From Granulicella sp. UBA5172 (GTDB lineage: Bacteria > Acidobacteriota > Terriglobia > Terriglobales > Acidobacteriaceae), in assembly GCA_002413385.1 (NCBI GenBank), contig DHWW01000219.1, positions 1,621 through 7,780 on the forward strand: a stretch of DNA of 6,160 bases, read 5' to 3'. The first letter of the stretch is position 1, and each line of letters opens with the position of its first letter. The notes beneath the pieces were generated by a model. The model was given only the letters and a program-made list of their open reading frames with translations, ran no database searches and was not told the origin of the DNA. Shown in pieces: positions 1 to 4,387 of the stretch. Position numbers and translations under genes: made by a program.

Positions 1-11
1 TTCTTTCTGTC

Positions 12-34
12 ATCCCCGAAGGGGATCTGCTTCT
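12..34 (+). repeat. Type A hairpin repeat, copy 1
   Basis: Arm ATCCCC (12-17) pairs perfectly with GGGGAT (21-26) around the loop GAA. The tail GGATCTGCTTCT (23-34) is identical to that of the copies at 907-918 and 2874-2885. The sequence before the stem (TGTC) is shared too. The element runs straight into a TTGC-rich tract, as do the other two copies. Confidence 0.75.
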
Positions 35-58
35 TGCTGTTGCCTTTGCCGTTGCCTG
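34..58 (+). repeat. Degenerate TTGC-rich hexamer tract
   Basis: TTGC recurs at 35, 41 and 53, with TTTGCC at 45-50, giving a roughly 6-nt period. The same low-complexity text follows every type A hairpin in the window. No coding or regulatory role can be shown. Confidence 0.6.
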
Positions 59-67
59 TTTTTCGCC

Positions 68-105
68 GTCATCCTGAGCCGTAGGCGAAGGACCCCCGTA
101 TTGGC
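68..105 (+). repeat. Type B hairpin repeat, copy 1
   Basis: This is an imperfect palindrome. Outer arm TCCT (72-75) pairs with AGGA (89-92), inner arm GCC (78-80) pairs with GGC (84-86), and the loop is GTA. A GA on each side (76-77 and 87-88) sits opposite the other, which would form tandem G-A mismatches in RNA. The stem is followed by CCCCC and GTATTGGC (98-105), shared with the copy at 2782-2821. Confidence 0.75.
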
Positions 106-146
106 TTTTGCACTTGCTCTTGTCGTTGCACTTGCTCTTGCTTCTG
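106..146 (+). repeat. TTGC-rich tract with an 18-bp direct repeat
   Basis: The 15-mer TTGCACTTGCTCTTG occurs at 108-122 and again at 126-140, an 18-bp period built on degenerate hexamers. In the frame starting at 108 the tract reads mostly as leucine codons up to a TAG at 150-152. See the separate finding on a possible leader-like reading. Confidence 0.65.
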
Positions 147-154
147 AGATAGGT

Positions 155-170
155 CCGGGCTTTAGCCCGG
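155..170 (+). repeat. GGGCTTTAGCCC hairpin, copy 1
   Basis: A perfect 6-bp stem, CCGGGC (155-160) with GCCCGG (165-170), closes the loop TTTA. It is one of six such hairpins in the spacers, all with the same loop orientation. It lacks a T-run afterwards, so it is not a classical intrinsic terminator. Confidence 0.75.
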
Positions 171-193
171 ATATTTAGGAACCAAAAAGAATT

Positions 194-205
194 GGGCTTT
201 AGCCC
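194..205 (+). repeat. GGGCTTTAGCCC hairpin, copy 2, just upstream of leuD
   Basis: GGGC (194-197) pairs with GCCC (202-205) around TTTA. The element ends 16 nt before the leuD ATG, so it borders the ribosome binding region, where I see no strong purine-rich Shine-Dalgarno sequence. Confidence 0.7.
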
Positions 206-221
206 CCGGGACTCAAAACTC

Positions 222-872
222 ATGACACCCATCAACACCCTCACCTCCACCGCCGCCCCGCTCCCGCTCCCCAACATCGACACGGACCAGATCATCCCCA
301 AGCAATTCCTCAAACGCATCGAGCGCACCGGCTACGGCGACTTCCTCTTCTACGACTGGCGCCGCATCCAGGAAGGCCCCGACGCCGGCCAGCCCAACCC
401 CGACTTCGTCCTCAACAAGCCCGAGTACAAAGCCGCCGAGATCCTCATCGCCGAGCGCAACTTCGGCTGCGGCAGCTCCCGCGAGCACGCCGCCTGGGCC
501 CTCAACCAGTACGGCTTCCGCGCCGTCATCGCCCCCACCTTCGCCGACATCTTCTACTCCAACGCCGGCAAGAACGGCATCATCCTCTGCCGCCTCTCGG
601 AAGAAGAAGTCGCCACACTCCTCGCCCGCAGCACCGCAAACCCGAAGCACAAAATCACCATCTCGCTCGAAGCCCAAACCGTCACCGACGCCGACGGCTT
701 CCACGCCCACTTCGACATCGACCCCTTCCGCAAGCACTGCCTCCTCAACGGCCTCGACGACATCGGCCTAACCCTCCTCCATGCCGACGCCCTAACCGCC
801 TACGAATCCAAACACAACGAAGAATTCTGGCTAGCACCCAAATCTCAACCCACCGCGCCCACCACAACCTAA
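222..872 (+). CDS. leuD: 3-isopropylmalate dehydratase small subunit (isopropylmalate isomerase)
   Basis: LeuD is the swivel-domain subunit that joins LeuC to form the cytoplasmic [4Fe-4S] isomerase converting 2-isopropylmalate to 3-isopropylmalate in leucine synthesis. The protein is 216 residues, normal for the family. Visible hallmarks are PNIDTDQIIPKQFL near residues 17-30, the ERTG..LFYDWR block that follows, and the substrate-loop motif GCGSSREH at residues 82-89. I chose ATG 222 because family alignment starts about there. The frame is open further up to a TTG at 192, but that extension would translate a GGGCTTTAGCCC repeat. The Shine-Dalgarno sequence is weak. The Fe-S ligands lie in LeuC, which is outside the window. 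Homoaconitase or citraconate-type small subunits are related alternatives, but the ilv neighbours favour leucine synthesis. Confidence 0.96.
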   Translation: MTPINTLTSTAAPLPLPNIDTDQIIPKQFLKRIERTGYGDFLFYDWRRIQEGPDAGQPNPDFVLNKPEYKAAEILIAERNFGCGSSREHAAWALNQYGFRAVIAPTFADIFYSNAGKNGIILCRLSEEEVATLLARSTANPKHKITISLEAQTVTDADGFHAHFDIDPFRKHCLLNGLDDIGLTLLHADALTAYESKHNEEFWLAPKSQPTAPTTT

Positions 873-885
873 ACCGAACGAATTG

Positions 886-918
886 TCATCCTTCGCCGCA
901 GGCGGAGGATCTGCTTCT
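886..918 (+). repeat. Type A hairpin repeat, copy 2
   Basis: ATCCT (888-892) pairs with AGGAT (906-910), then T893 with G905 as a wobble, then CGCC (894-897) with GGCG (901-904), around the loop GCA. This 10-bp stem is longer than those at 12-26 and 2865-2877 and has different inner bases that still pair. The tail GGATCTGCTTCT (907-918) matches the other copies exactly. Confidence 0.75.
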
Positions 919-943
919 CGCCTTTGCACTTGCACCTGCTTTT
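919..943 (+). repeat. Short TTGC-rich tract
   Basis: Contains TTTGCACTTGCAC and CTGCTTTT directly after the type A hairpin, the same order as in the other two spacers. No other function is visible. Confidence 0.5.
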
Positions 944-950
944 CCAGTTG

Positions 951-976
951 TCATTCTGAGCACCGCGAAGAACCCG
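951..976 (+). repeat. Type B hairpin repeat, copy 2
   Basis: Outer arm TTCT (954-957) pairs with AGAA (969-972). GA (958-959) faces GA (967-968). Inner arm GC (960-961) pairs with GC (965-966), with loop ACC. Relative to the copies at 72-92 and 2786-2808 both outer arms have changed (C to T on one side, G to A on the other), which keeps the pairing. Confidence 0.7.
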
Positions 977-1015
977 CTTCCTCCCGTTCTCCGCTCCGCC
1001 ACCACCGCACCACTC

Positions 1016-1019
1016 GGAG
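1016..1019 (+). promoter_or_regulatory. Ribosome binding site of ilvD
   Basis: GGAG lies 7 nt before the TTG at 1027. This is the best-placed Shine-Dalgarno sequence in the region and decides the start, against the long upstream extension that would begin at TTG 883 inside repeat DNA. Confidence 0.7.
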
Positions 1020-1026
1020 AATTACA

Positions 1027-2746
1027 TTGAGCAACAACACCGGCAAGACCCACAGCAACGTCCTCACCGAAGGCGCCTCCCGCGCCGCAGCCCGCGCCAT
1101 GCTCCGCGGCGTCGGCTTCTCCAAAGAAGATCTCCACAAGCCCATCATCGGCATCGCCAACACCTGGACCGAGATCGGCCCCTGCAACTTCCATCTCCGC
1201 GACATCTCCGAAGCCGTCAAGCAGGGCGTCCGCGAAGCCGGCGGCACCCCCATGGAGTTCAACACCGTCACCATCTCCGACGGCATCACCATGGGCACCG
1301 AAGGCATGAAAGCCTCGCTCATCTCCCGCGAAGTCATCGCCGACAGCATCGAACTCGTAGCTCGCGGCAACGCCTTCGACGGCCTCGTCTGCATCGCCGG
1401 CTGCGACAAAAACATGCCCGCCGCCATCATGGCCTTGGCGCGTCTCGACATCCCCGGCCTCATGCTCTACGGCGGCTCCATCGCTCCCGGCCACCTCCAC
1501 GTCGGCGCCGACGGCAAGACCCCCGAGCCCGGTTCCTCCAAAGAAATCGACATCACCATCCAGCAGGTCTTCGAAGCCATCGGGGCCCACGCCGCCGGCA
1601 AGATCAACGACGCACAGCTCGAAGAAGTCGAAGCCTCCGCCTGCCCCGGCCCCGGAGCCTGCGGCGGCCAGTTCACCGCCAACACCATGGCCATGGCCGG
1701 CGAATTCCTCGGCATCTCCCCTATTCAACTAACAGGGGTGCCGGCAATGGATGCAGCCAAGCACGAAGCCTCTCGCGCCGCCGGCCGCCTCGTCATGGAC
1801 CTCGCCCGCTCCGGCCTCACCCCGCGCCAGATCATGACGCGCCAATCCCTCGAAAACGCCATCGCCGCCGTCTGCGCGTCTGGCGGCAGCACGAACGCGG
1901 TCCTCCATCTCCTCGCCATCGCCAGCGAACTCGACATCCCCCTCACCATGGACGACTTCGACCAGATCAGCGCCCGCACGCCTCTCATCTGCGACCTCCA
2001 GCCCGGCGGCCACTTCGTCGCCAAGGACTACCAGCAAGCCGGAGGCTCCCGCGTCCTCGCCAAGCGTCTCCTCGACCGCGGCCAACTCCACAACACCCCC
2101 ACCGTCTCCGGCCGAACCATCCATGAAGAAGCCGGGCTCGCCGAAGAGACCCAGGGCTAGCAGTGTCATCCTCCCCTGGTCCGCGCCGCTCAAGCCCACC
2201 GGCGGCCTGGTCATCCTCAAGGGCAACCTCGCCCCCGAAGGCTGCGTCGTCAAAGTTGCGGGCCACGAGCGCATTCACCACACCGGCACCGCCCGCGTCT
2301 TCGACAGCGAAGACGCCTGCTTCCACGCCGTCGAAGCCGGCCTCATCAACCCCAACGACATCCTCGTCATCCGTTACGAAGGCCCCCGCGGAGGCCCCGG
2401 CATGCGCGAGATGCTGGCCGTCACCGCCGCCATCAAGGGAATCCCGGAACTCTCCAAAACCGTAGCCCTCCTAACAGACGGCCGTTTCAGCGGAGCCACC
2501 CACGGCCTCATGGCCGGCCACGTAGCCCCCGAAGCCCAACTAGGCGGCCCCATCGCGGCAGTCCACGAAGGCGACACCATCACCTTCGACATCCCCGCCC
2601 GCACCCTAACCCTCAACGTCTCCGACGAAGAAATCGCCACACGCCTCAAGGCCTTCACCGCCCCCGCCGCCCGCTACAAGCGAGGCGTCTTCCACAAATA
2701 CGCCAACAGCGTAAGCAGCGCCAGCAAAGGAGCCATCACCACCTAA
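1027..2746 (+). CDS. ilvD: Dihydroxy-acid dehydratase, reading frame broken by one extra base near 2158
   Basis: IlvD is a cytoplasmic [2Fe-2S] enzyme that dehydrates 2,3-dihydroxy-isovalerate and 2,3-dihydroxy-3-methylvalerate to the keto acids of valine and isoleucine. With the frame repaired it has 572 residues, normal length. The likely cluster ligands are Cys53 (in GPCNFH), Cys126 (GCDKNMP) and Cys212 (ACGGQFTANTM). Lys128 is the expected metal-binding lysine. The C-terminal half holds KPTGGLVILKGNLAPEG, RGGPGMREM and TDGRFSG, where Ser488 is the expected catalytic base. The start is TTG 1027, with GGAG 7 nt upstream. As given, the first frame stops at TAG 2158-2160 after 377 codons. Domains continue without loss in the next frame from 2159, ending at TAA 2744-2746. 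Conservation is otherwise intact, so a sequencing error or a very recent mutation is more likely than an old pseudogene. Confidence 0.93.
2155..2164 (+). other. Frame break in ilvD (one extra base)
   Basis: The codon GGC at 2155-2157 is followed in frame by TAG. Leaving out T2158 gives GGC AGC AGT GTC ATC and joins ...EETQG to SSVILPWSAPLKPTGG, the continuation expected for the family. The site is not a homopolymer and does not resemble the RF2-type slippage site, which needs a CTT-TGA context and a nearby Shine-Dalgarno sequence. Confidence 0.85.
2703..2741 (+). repeat. 39-bp direct repeat, copy 1 (ilvD 3' end)
   Basis: These 39 bases, coding for the last residues of IlvD (NSVSSASKGAIT), recur without a mismatch at 3114-3152. 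The offset is 411 bp. The match ends at flanking bases G2702 versus A3113 and C2742 versus A3153. It includes the AAAGGAG string. Confidence 0.97.
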
Positions 2747-2781
2747 CGCTCGAGGGGTAAATCATCACCCTCCAAACCGCC

Positions 2782-2821
2782 GTCATCCTGACCCTGTAAG
2801 GGGAAGGACCCCTGTATTGGC
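2782..2821 (+). repeat. Type B hairpin repeat, copy 3
   Basis: Outer arm TCCT (2786-2789) pairs with AGGA (2805-2808). GA (2790-2791) faces GA (2803-2804). Inner arm CCCT (2792-2795) pairs with AGGG (2799-2802), with loop GTA. Compared with the copy at 72-92 the inner stem has new bases on both sides yet pairs fully. The flank CCCC then GTATTGGC (2814-2821) is shared with that copy. Confidence 0.78.
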
Positions 2822-2856
2822 CGTTGCTGTTGCACTTGCCTTTGCCTTTGCTTTTC
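2821..2856 (+). repeat. TTGC-rich hexamer tract
   Basis: GTTGCTGTTGCACTTGCC followed by TTTGCC, TTTGCT and TTTT. This is the same degenerate 6-nt period seen after the other hairpins. In a + strand frame it reads as an alanine/valine/phenylalanine run, which I take as an artefact. Confidence 0.6.
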
Positions 2857-2860
2857 TGTC

Positions 2861-2885
2861 TGTCATCCCGCAGGGATCTGCTTCT
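2861..2885 (+). repeat. Type A hairpin repeat, copy 3
   Basis: ATCCC (2865-2869) pairs with GGGAT (2873-2877) around the loop GCA. The tail GGATCTGCTTCT (2874-2885) is identical to the two other copies. It leads into CACTTGCTTTTGCCGTTGC. Confidence 0.75.
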
Positions 2886-2911
2886 GCACTTGCTTTTGCC
2901 GTTGCTTGTTT
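2886..2911 (+). repeat. TTGC-rich hexamer tract
   Basis: GCACTTGCTTTTGCCGTTGC then TTGTTT, directly after a type A hairpin as in the other spacers. Confidence 0.5.
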
Positions 2912-2922
2912 CACCGGATTAG

Positions 2923-2942
2923 CGTGGGGCTTTAGCCCCACG
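2923..2942 (+). repeat. GGGCTTTAGCCC hairpin, copy 3 (longest stem)
   Basis: CGTGGGGC (2923-2930) pairs perfectly with GCCCCACG (2935-2942) around TTTA, an 8-bp stem. No T-run follows on either strand, so termination is not supported. Confidence 0.78.
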
Positions 2943-2962
2943 AACAGCACCACCAACCAAAC

Positions 2963-2974
2963 GGGCTTTAGCCC
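2963..2974 (+). repeat. GGGCTTTAGCCC hairpin, copy 4
   Basis: GGGC (2963-2966) pairs with GCCC (2971-2974) around TTTA. The flanking C2962 could extend the stem with G2976 only by bulging C2975. Confidence 0.7.
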
Positions 2975-3034
2975 CGGGCCTTCTTTTCGCACCACCGCAG
3001 AACATCGCGCCCATACCATACGCTTCGCTAAGGG

Positions 3035-3050
3035 CACGGCTTCAGCCGTG
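3035..3050 (+). repeat. CACGGCTTCAGCCGTG hairpin (variant of the same family)
   Basis: CACGGC (3035-3040) pairs perfectly with GCCGTG (3045-3050). The loop TTCA replaces TTTA, but the GGC-TTYA-GCC core is the same, so I group it with the other five short hairpins. Confidence 0.68.
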
Positions 3051-3073
3051 ACCTAACCACCACCGCAGCATTC

Positions 3074-3085
3074 GGGCTTTAGCCC
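3074..3085 (+). repeat. GGGCTTTAGCCC hairpin, copy 5
   Basis: GGGC (3074-3077) pairs with GCCC (3082-3085) around TTTA. It is followed at once by CTGAGG, whose GAGG (3088-3091) stands 9 nt before the ATG of the 18-codon ORF at 3101. Confidence 0.7.
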
Positions 3086-3100
3086 CTGAGGTACGCAATC

Positions 3101-3157
3101 ATGTCGCAGCCAACCAACAGCGTAAGCAGCGCCAGCAAAGGAGCCATCACCAAATGA
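3101..3157 (+). CDS. Possible 18-residue ORF made from the duplicated ilvD tail, overlapping the acyltransferase start
   Basis: ATG 3101 opens a short frame reading MSQPT and then NSVSSASKGAIT, which is the IlvD C-terminus in its own reading frame, then Lys and TGA (3155-3157). The TGA overlaps the acyltransferase ATG (3154-3156) as ATGA, the usual arrangement for translational coupling. GAGG at 3088-3091 could act as its ribosome binding site. It is probably not a functional protein. It may be a remnant of an ancestral ilvD end that overlapped the acyltransferase, or a coupling leader. It is too short for codon statistics to help. Confidence 0.3.
   Translation: MSQPTNSVSSASKGAITK
3114..3152 (+). 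repeat. 39-bp direct repeat, copy 2 (ahead of the acyltransferase gene)
   Basis: This is an exact copy of 2703-2741 from the end of ilvD. It ends 1 nt before the acyltransferase ATG and carries the AAAGGAG that serves as that gene's ribosome binding site. Confidence 0.97.
3137..3143 (+). promoter_or_regulatory. Ribosome binding site of the acyltransferase gene
   Basis: AAAGGAG, 10 nt before ATG 3154, is the strongest Shine-Dalgarno sequence in the window. It lies wholly inside the duplicated ilvD tail. The same heptamer within ilvD itself (2726-2732) has no start codon at a suitable distance. Confidence 0.75.
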
Positions 3158-4329
3158 CAAGCCTTCAGGCAAATGCGCGGGGCTCGCTAGACGAGCAACA
3201 ACTGCACTTCACGCCTCCTAAGAGCCATCGTTTTTTGTTCCTTGATGCTCTTCGCGGAATTGCTGCGCTATTTGTCGTCGCCTTTCACTTCCCGAATGGA
3301 ATGACCTCCTCCTTCGCGGCTAACGGTCCGCTCGCAGTCGACTTCTTTTTCTGCCTCAGCGGCTTCGTAATTGCCTTCTCATACGAGAACCGACTCACGA
3401 ACACTCTCTCTTTCAAGGACTTCACCGTCGCCCGCTTAATACGTCTCTATCCCATCTACATCGTGGGCTCTCTCATTGGGCTTCTAAGCTTAATTCTCTT
3501 ACAGCATTTCGTGTTCCATGGCGCTGCGTCATGGTTGGATTCGATGTCATTGTTCACTTGCGCTCTCCTTATATGGCCGACCCGACTGTCGGGCCTCAGC
3601 CAGTCTGACAACTATCCGCTCAATGCTCCCGCCTGGTCGCTCTTTTTCGAGATCTTCGCCAACGTAGCCTACGCTTTGCTCGTAAAGCTCCGGATAGCCC
3701 GCACCGCCGTCCTTCTCTGTATCGTGGCCGGGAGCATGGCTTTGCTTGTGAACGCTGTGATCCATGGGAACCCCTTGGATAGCGGACCCAGACAGGCTGA
3801 CTTCAGCCTCGGATTTGCTCGGGTGGCGTTCTCGTTTTTTCTCGGCGTCTTGCTCTACCGCCTCTATCACCATCGCCTGAAGACTTCAGGTACCGGCTGG
3901 ATTCAGCGGCTCGTCCCGGTGCTGATTACCCTTATCCTGATCGCCATCCTCAACTCTCCGCTTTCATGGATGCGCACCGAAGGCTTTCGCCTCCTTGCCA
4001 TCAGCCTGTGCTTCCCCGCGATGGTCTATTACGGTGCATTAGCCCGGCTGCCGCGCAGCTTCACACGTCTCTCCACCGCGCTCGGAGAGCTCTCGTATCC
4101 CCTCTACCTCCTGCATGCGCCGTTTGTGTTGCTCTTGCGCGCGAGGCACCTCGCGTGGTTCACAGCAGCGCACACCACGCTGGTCCATTGCTGCGTCATC
4201 TGCATCATCGCGATTTTTGCCTATATCTCCTGGCAGGTAGGAGAGCATATAGACCTTCCCATCCGCCGCATGCTCACTCGGCGCTATAACTCCTATAAAC
4301 AAATCAGGCTCGCTCCACTTCAACCTTAG
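3154..4329 (+). CDS. Integral membrane acyltransferase, OafA/Acyl_transf_3 family
   Basis: Family members sit in the inner membrane and transfer acyl groups, often acetyl, to sugars of lipopolysaccharide, exopolysaccharide or other surface molecules. The substrate here cannot be read from sequence. The 391 residues fit the family. Visible signatures are LDALRGIAALFVVAFHF with Arg34 and the likely catalytic His45, VDFFFCLSGFVI at 62-73, FTVARLIRLYPIY at 90-102, PAWSLFFE at 159-166 and SYPLYLLH at 314-321. About ten hydrophobic segments follow a cytoplasmic N-terminus of roughly 25 residues. ATG 3154 is supported by AAAGGAG 10 nt upstream. The reading frame is intact. Codon choice is more mixed, with more T- and A-ending codons than in the flanking ilv genes, suggesting separate origin. 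It lies alone between ilvD and ilvB with no other envelope gene in view. Confidence 0.92.
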   Translation: MTSLQANARGSLDEQQLHFTPPKSHRFLFLDALRGIAALFVVAFHFPNGMTSSFAANGPLAVDFFFCLSGFVIAFSYENRLTNTLSFKDFTVARLIRLYPIYIVGSLIGLLSLILLQHFVFHGAASWLDSMSLFTCALLIWPTRLSGLSQSDNYPLNAPAWSLFFEIFANVAYALLVKLRIARTAVLLCIVAGSMALLVNAVIHGNPLDSGPRQADFSLGFARVAFSFFLGVLLYRLYHHRLKTSGTGWIQRLVPVLITLILIAILNSPLSWMRTEGFRLLAISLCFPAMVYYGALARLPRSFTRLSTALGELSYPLYLLHAPFVLLLRARHLAWFTAAHTTLVHCCVICIIAIFAYISWQVGEHIDLPIRRMLTRRYNSYKQIRLAPLQP

Positions 4330-4387
4330 GCATTCACACCAGAATTCACACCAGCGGCAACACGACGCGTAGAAAGGCTGCACTGAC
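4330..4387. repeat. Short spacer with an 11-bp tandem duplication before ilvB
   Basis: ATTCACACCAG occurs at 4332-4342 and again at 4344-4354, a 12-bp period. The rest of the 58-nt gap holds only the ilvB ribosome binding site. No promoter or terminator is evident. Confidence 0.7.
4371..4377 (+). promoter_or_regulatory. Ribosome binding site of ilvB
   Basis: AGAAAGG lies 10 nt before ATG 4388. It is an acceptable though not perfect Shine-Dalgarno match and supports the chosen start. Confidence 0.55.

Larger units (their letters stand above)
1..221. other. Repeat-filled leader upstream of leuD
   Basis: No gene is supported here. The stretch is a mosaic of short repeats: a type A hairpin (12-34), a TTGC-rich tract, a type B hairpin (68-105), a second TTGC-rich tract and two GGGCTTTAGCCC hairpins (155-170 and 194-205). 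No convincing -35/-10 pair is visible. If leuC precedes leuD, as is usual, it must end before position 1. Confidence 0.75.
873..1026. other. Spacer between leuD and ilvD, mostly repeats
   Basis: The 154-nt gap holds a type A hairpin, a short TTGC-rich tract and a type B hairpin, then unremarkable sequence and the ilvD ribosome binding site. No terminator with a T-run and no clear promoter are visible, so read-through from leuD to ilvD is possible. Confidence 0.65.
2747..3153. other. 407-nt spacer of repeats between ilvD and the acyltransferase gene
   Basis: In order it holds a type B hairpin, a TTGC-rich tract, a type A hairpin, another TTGC-rich tract, four short hairpins (three GGGCTTTAGCCC copies and one CACGGCTTCAGCCGTG variant) and the second copy of the ilvD tail. 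Reading frames are open across it on both strands, but their products are translations of the repeats. No promoter or T-rich terminator is evident. Confidence 0.75.

Noticed and set aside
192..221. A 10-codon extension of leuD starting at TTG 192
   Set aside because: It lies in a GGGCTTTAGCCC hairpin, and LeuD homologues start near the ATG at 222.
883..1026. A 48-codon N-terminal extension of ilvD starting at TTG 883
   Set aside because: It translates type A and type B repeat DNA, has no family similarity, and a good GGAG precedes the TTG at 1027.
886..1728. Long minus-strand frames opposite leuD, ilvD and ilvB
   Set aside because: They are shadows produced by the strong C-ending codon bias of the real genes. 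Their products are Gly/Asp/Glu/Val-rich with no domain.
2150..2165. Programmed frameshift in ilvD
   Set aside because: There is no slippery run, no RF2-like CTT-TGA context and no stimulator that I can identify. IlvD is not known to use one.
2923..2942. Intrinsic terminator after ilvD
   Set aside because: The 8-bp stem is strong but no T-run follows it on either strand, and the same hairpin family occurs where termination makes little sense.
2783..3056. Open frames on both strands of the ilvD-acyltransferase spacer (alanine-rich products of about 80 residues)
   Set aside because: They read only through the hexamer tracts and hairpins. They have no plausible start signals and amount to low-complexity repeats.
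1..3113. CRISPR array suggested by repeated hairpins
   Set aside because: Repeat units differ in length and sequence, spacing is irregular, there are no unique spacers of constant size, and no cas gene is in view.
2703..3152. Target-site duplication of an insertion sequence
   Set aside because: 39 bp is far longer than usual target duplications, and the DNA between copies has no transposase or terminal inverted repeats.
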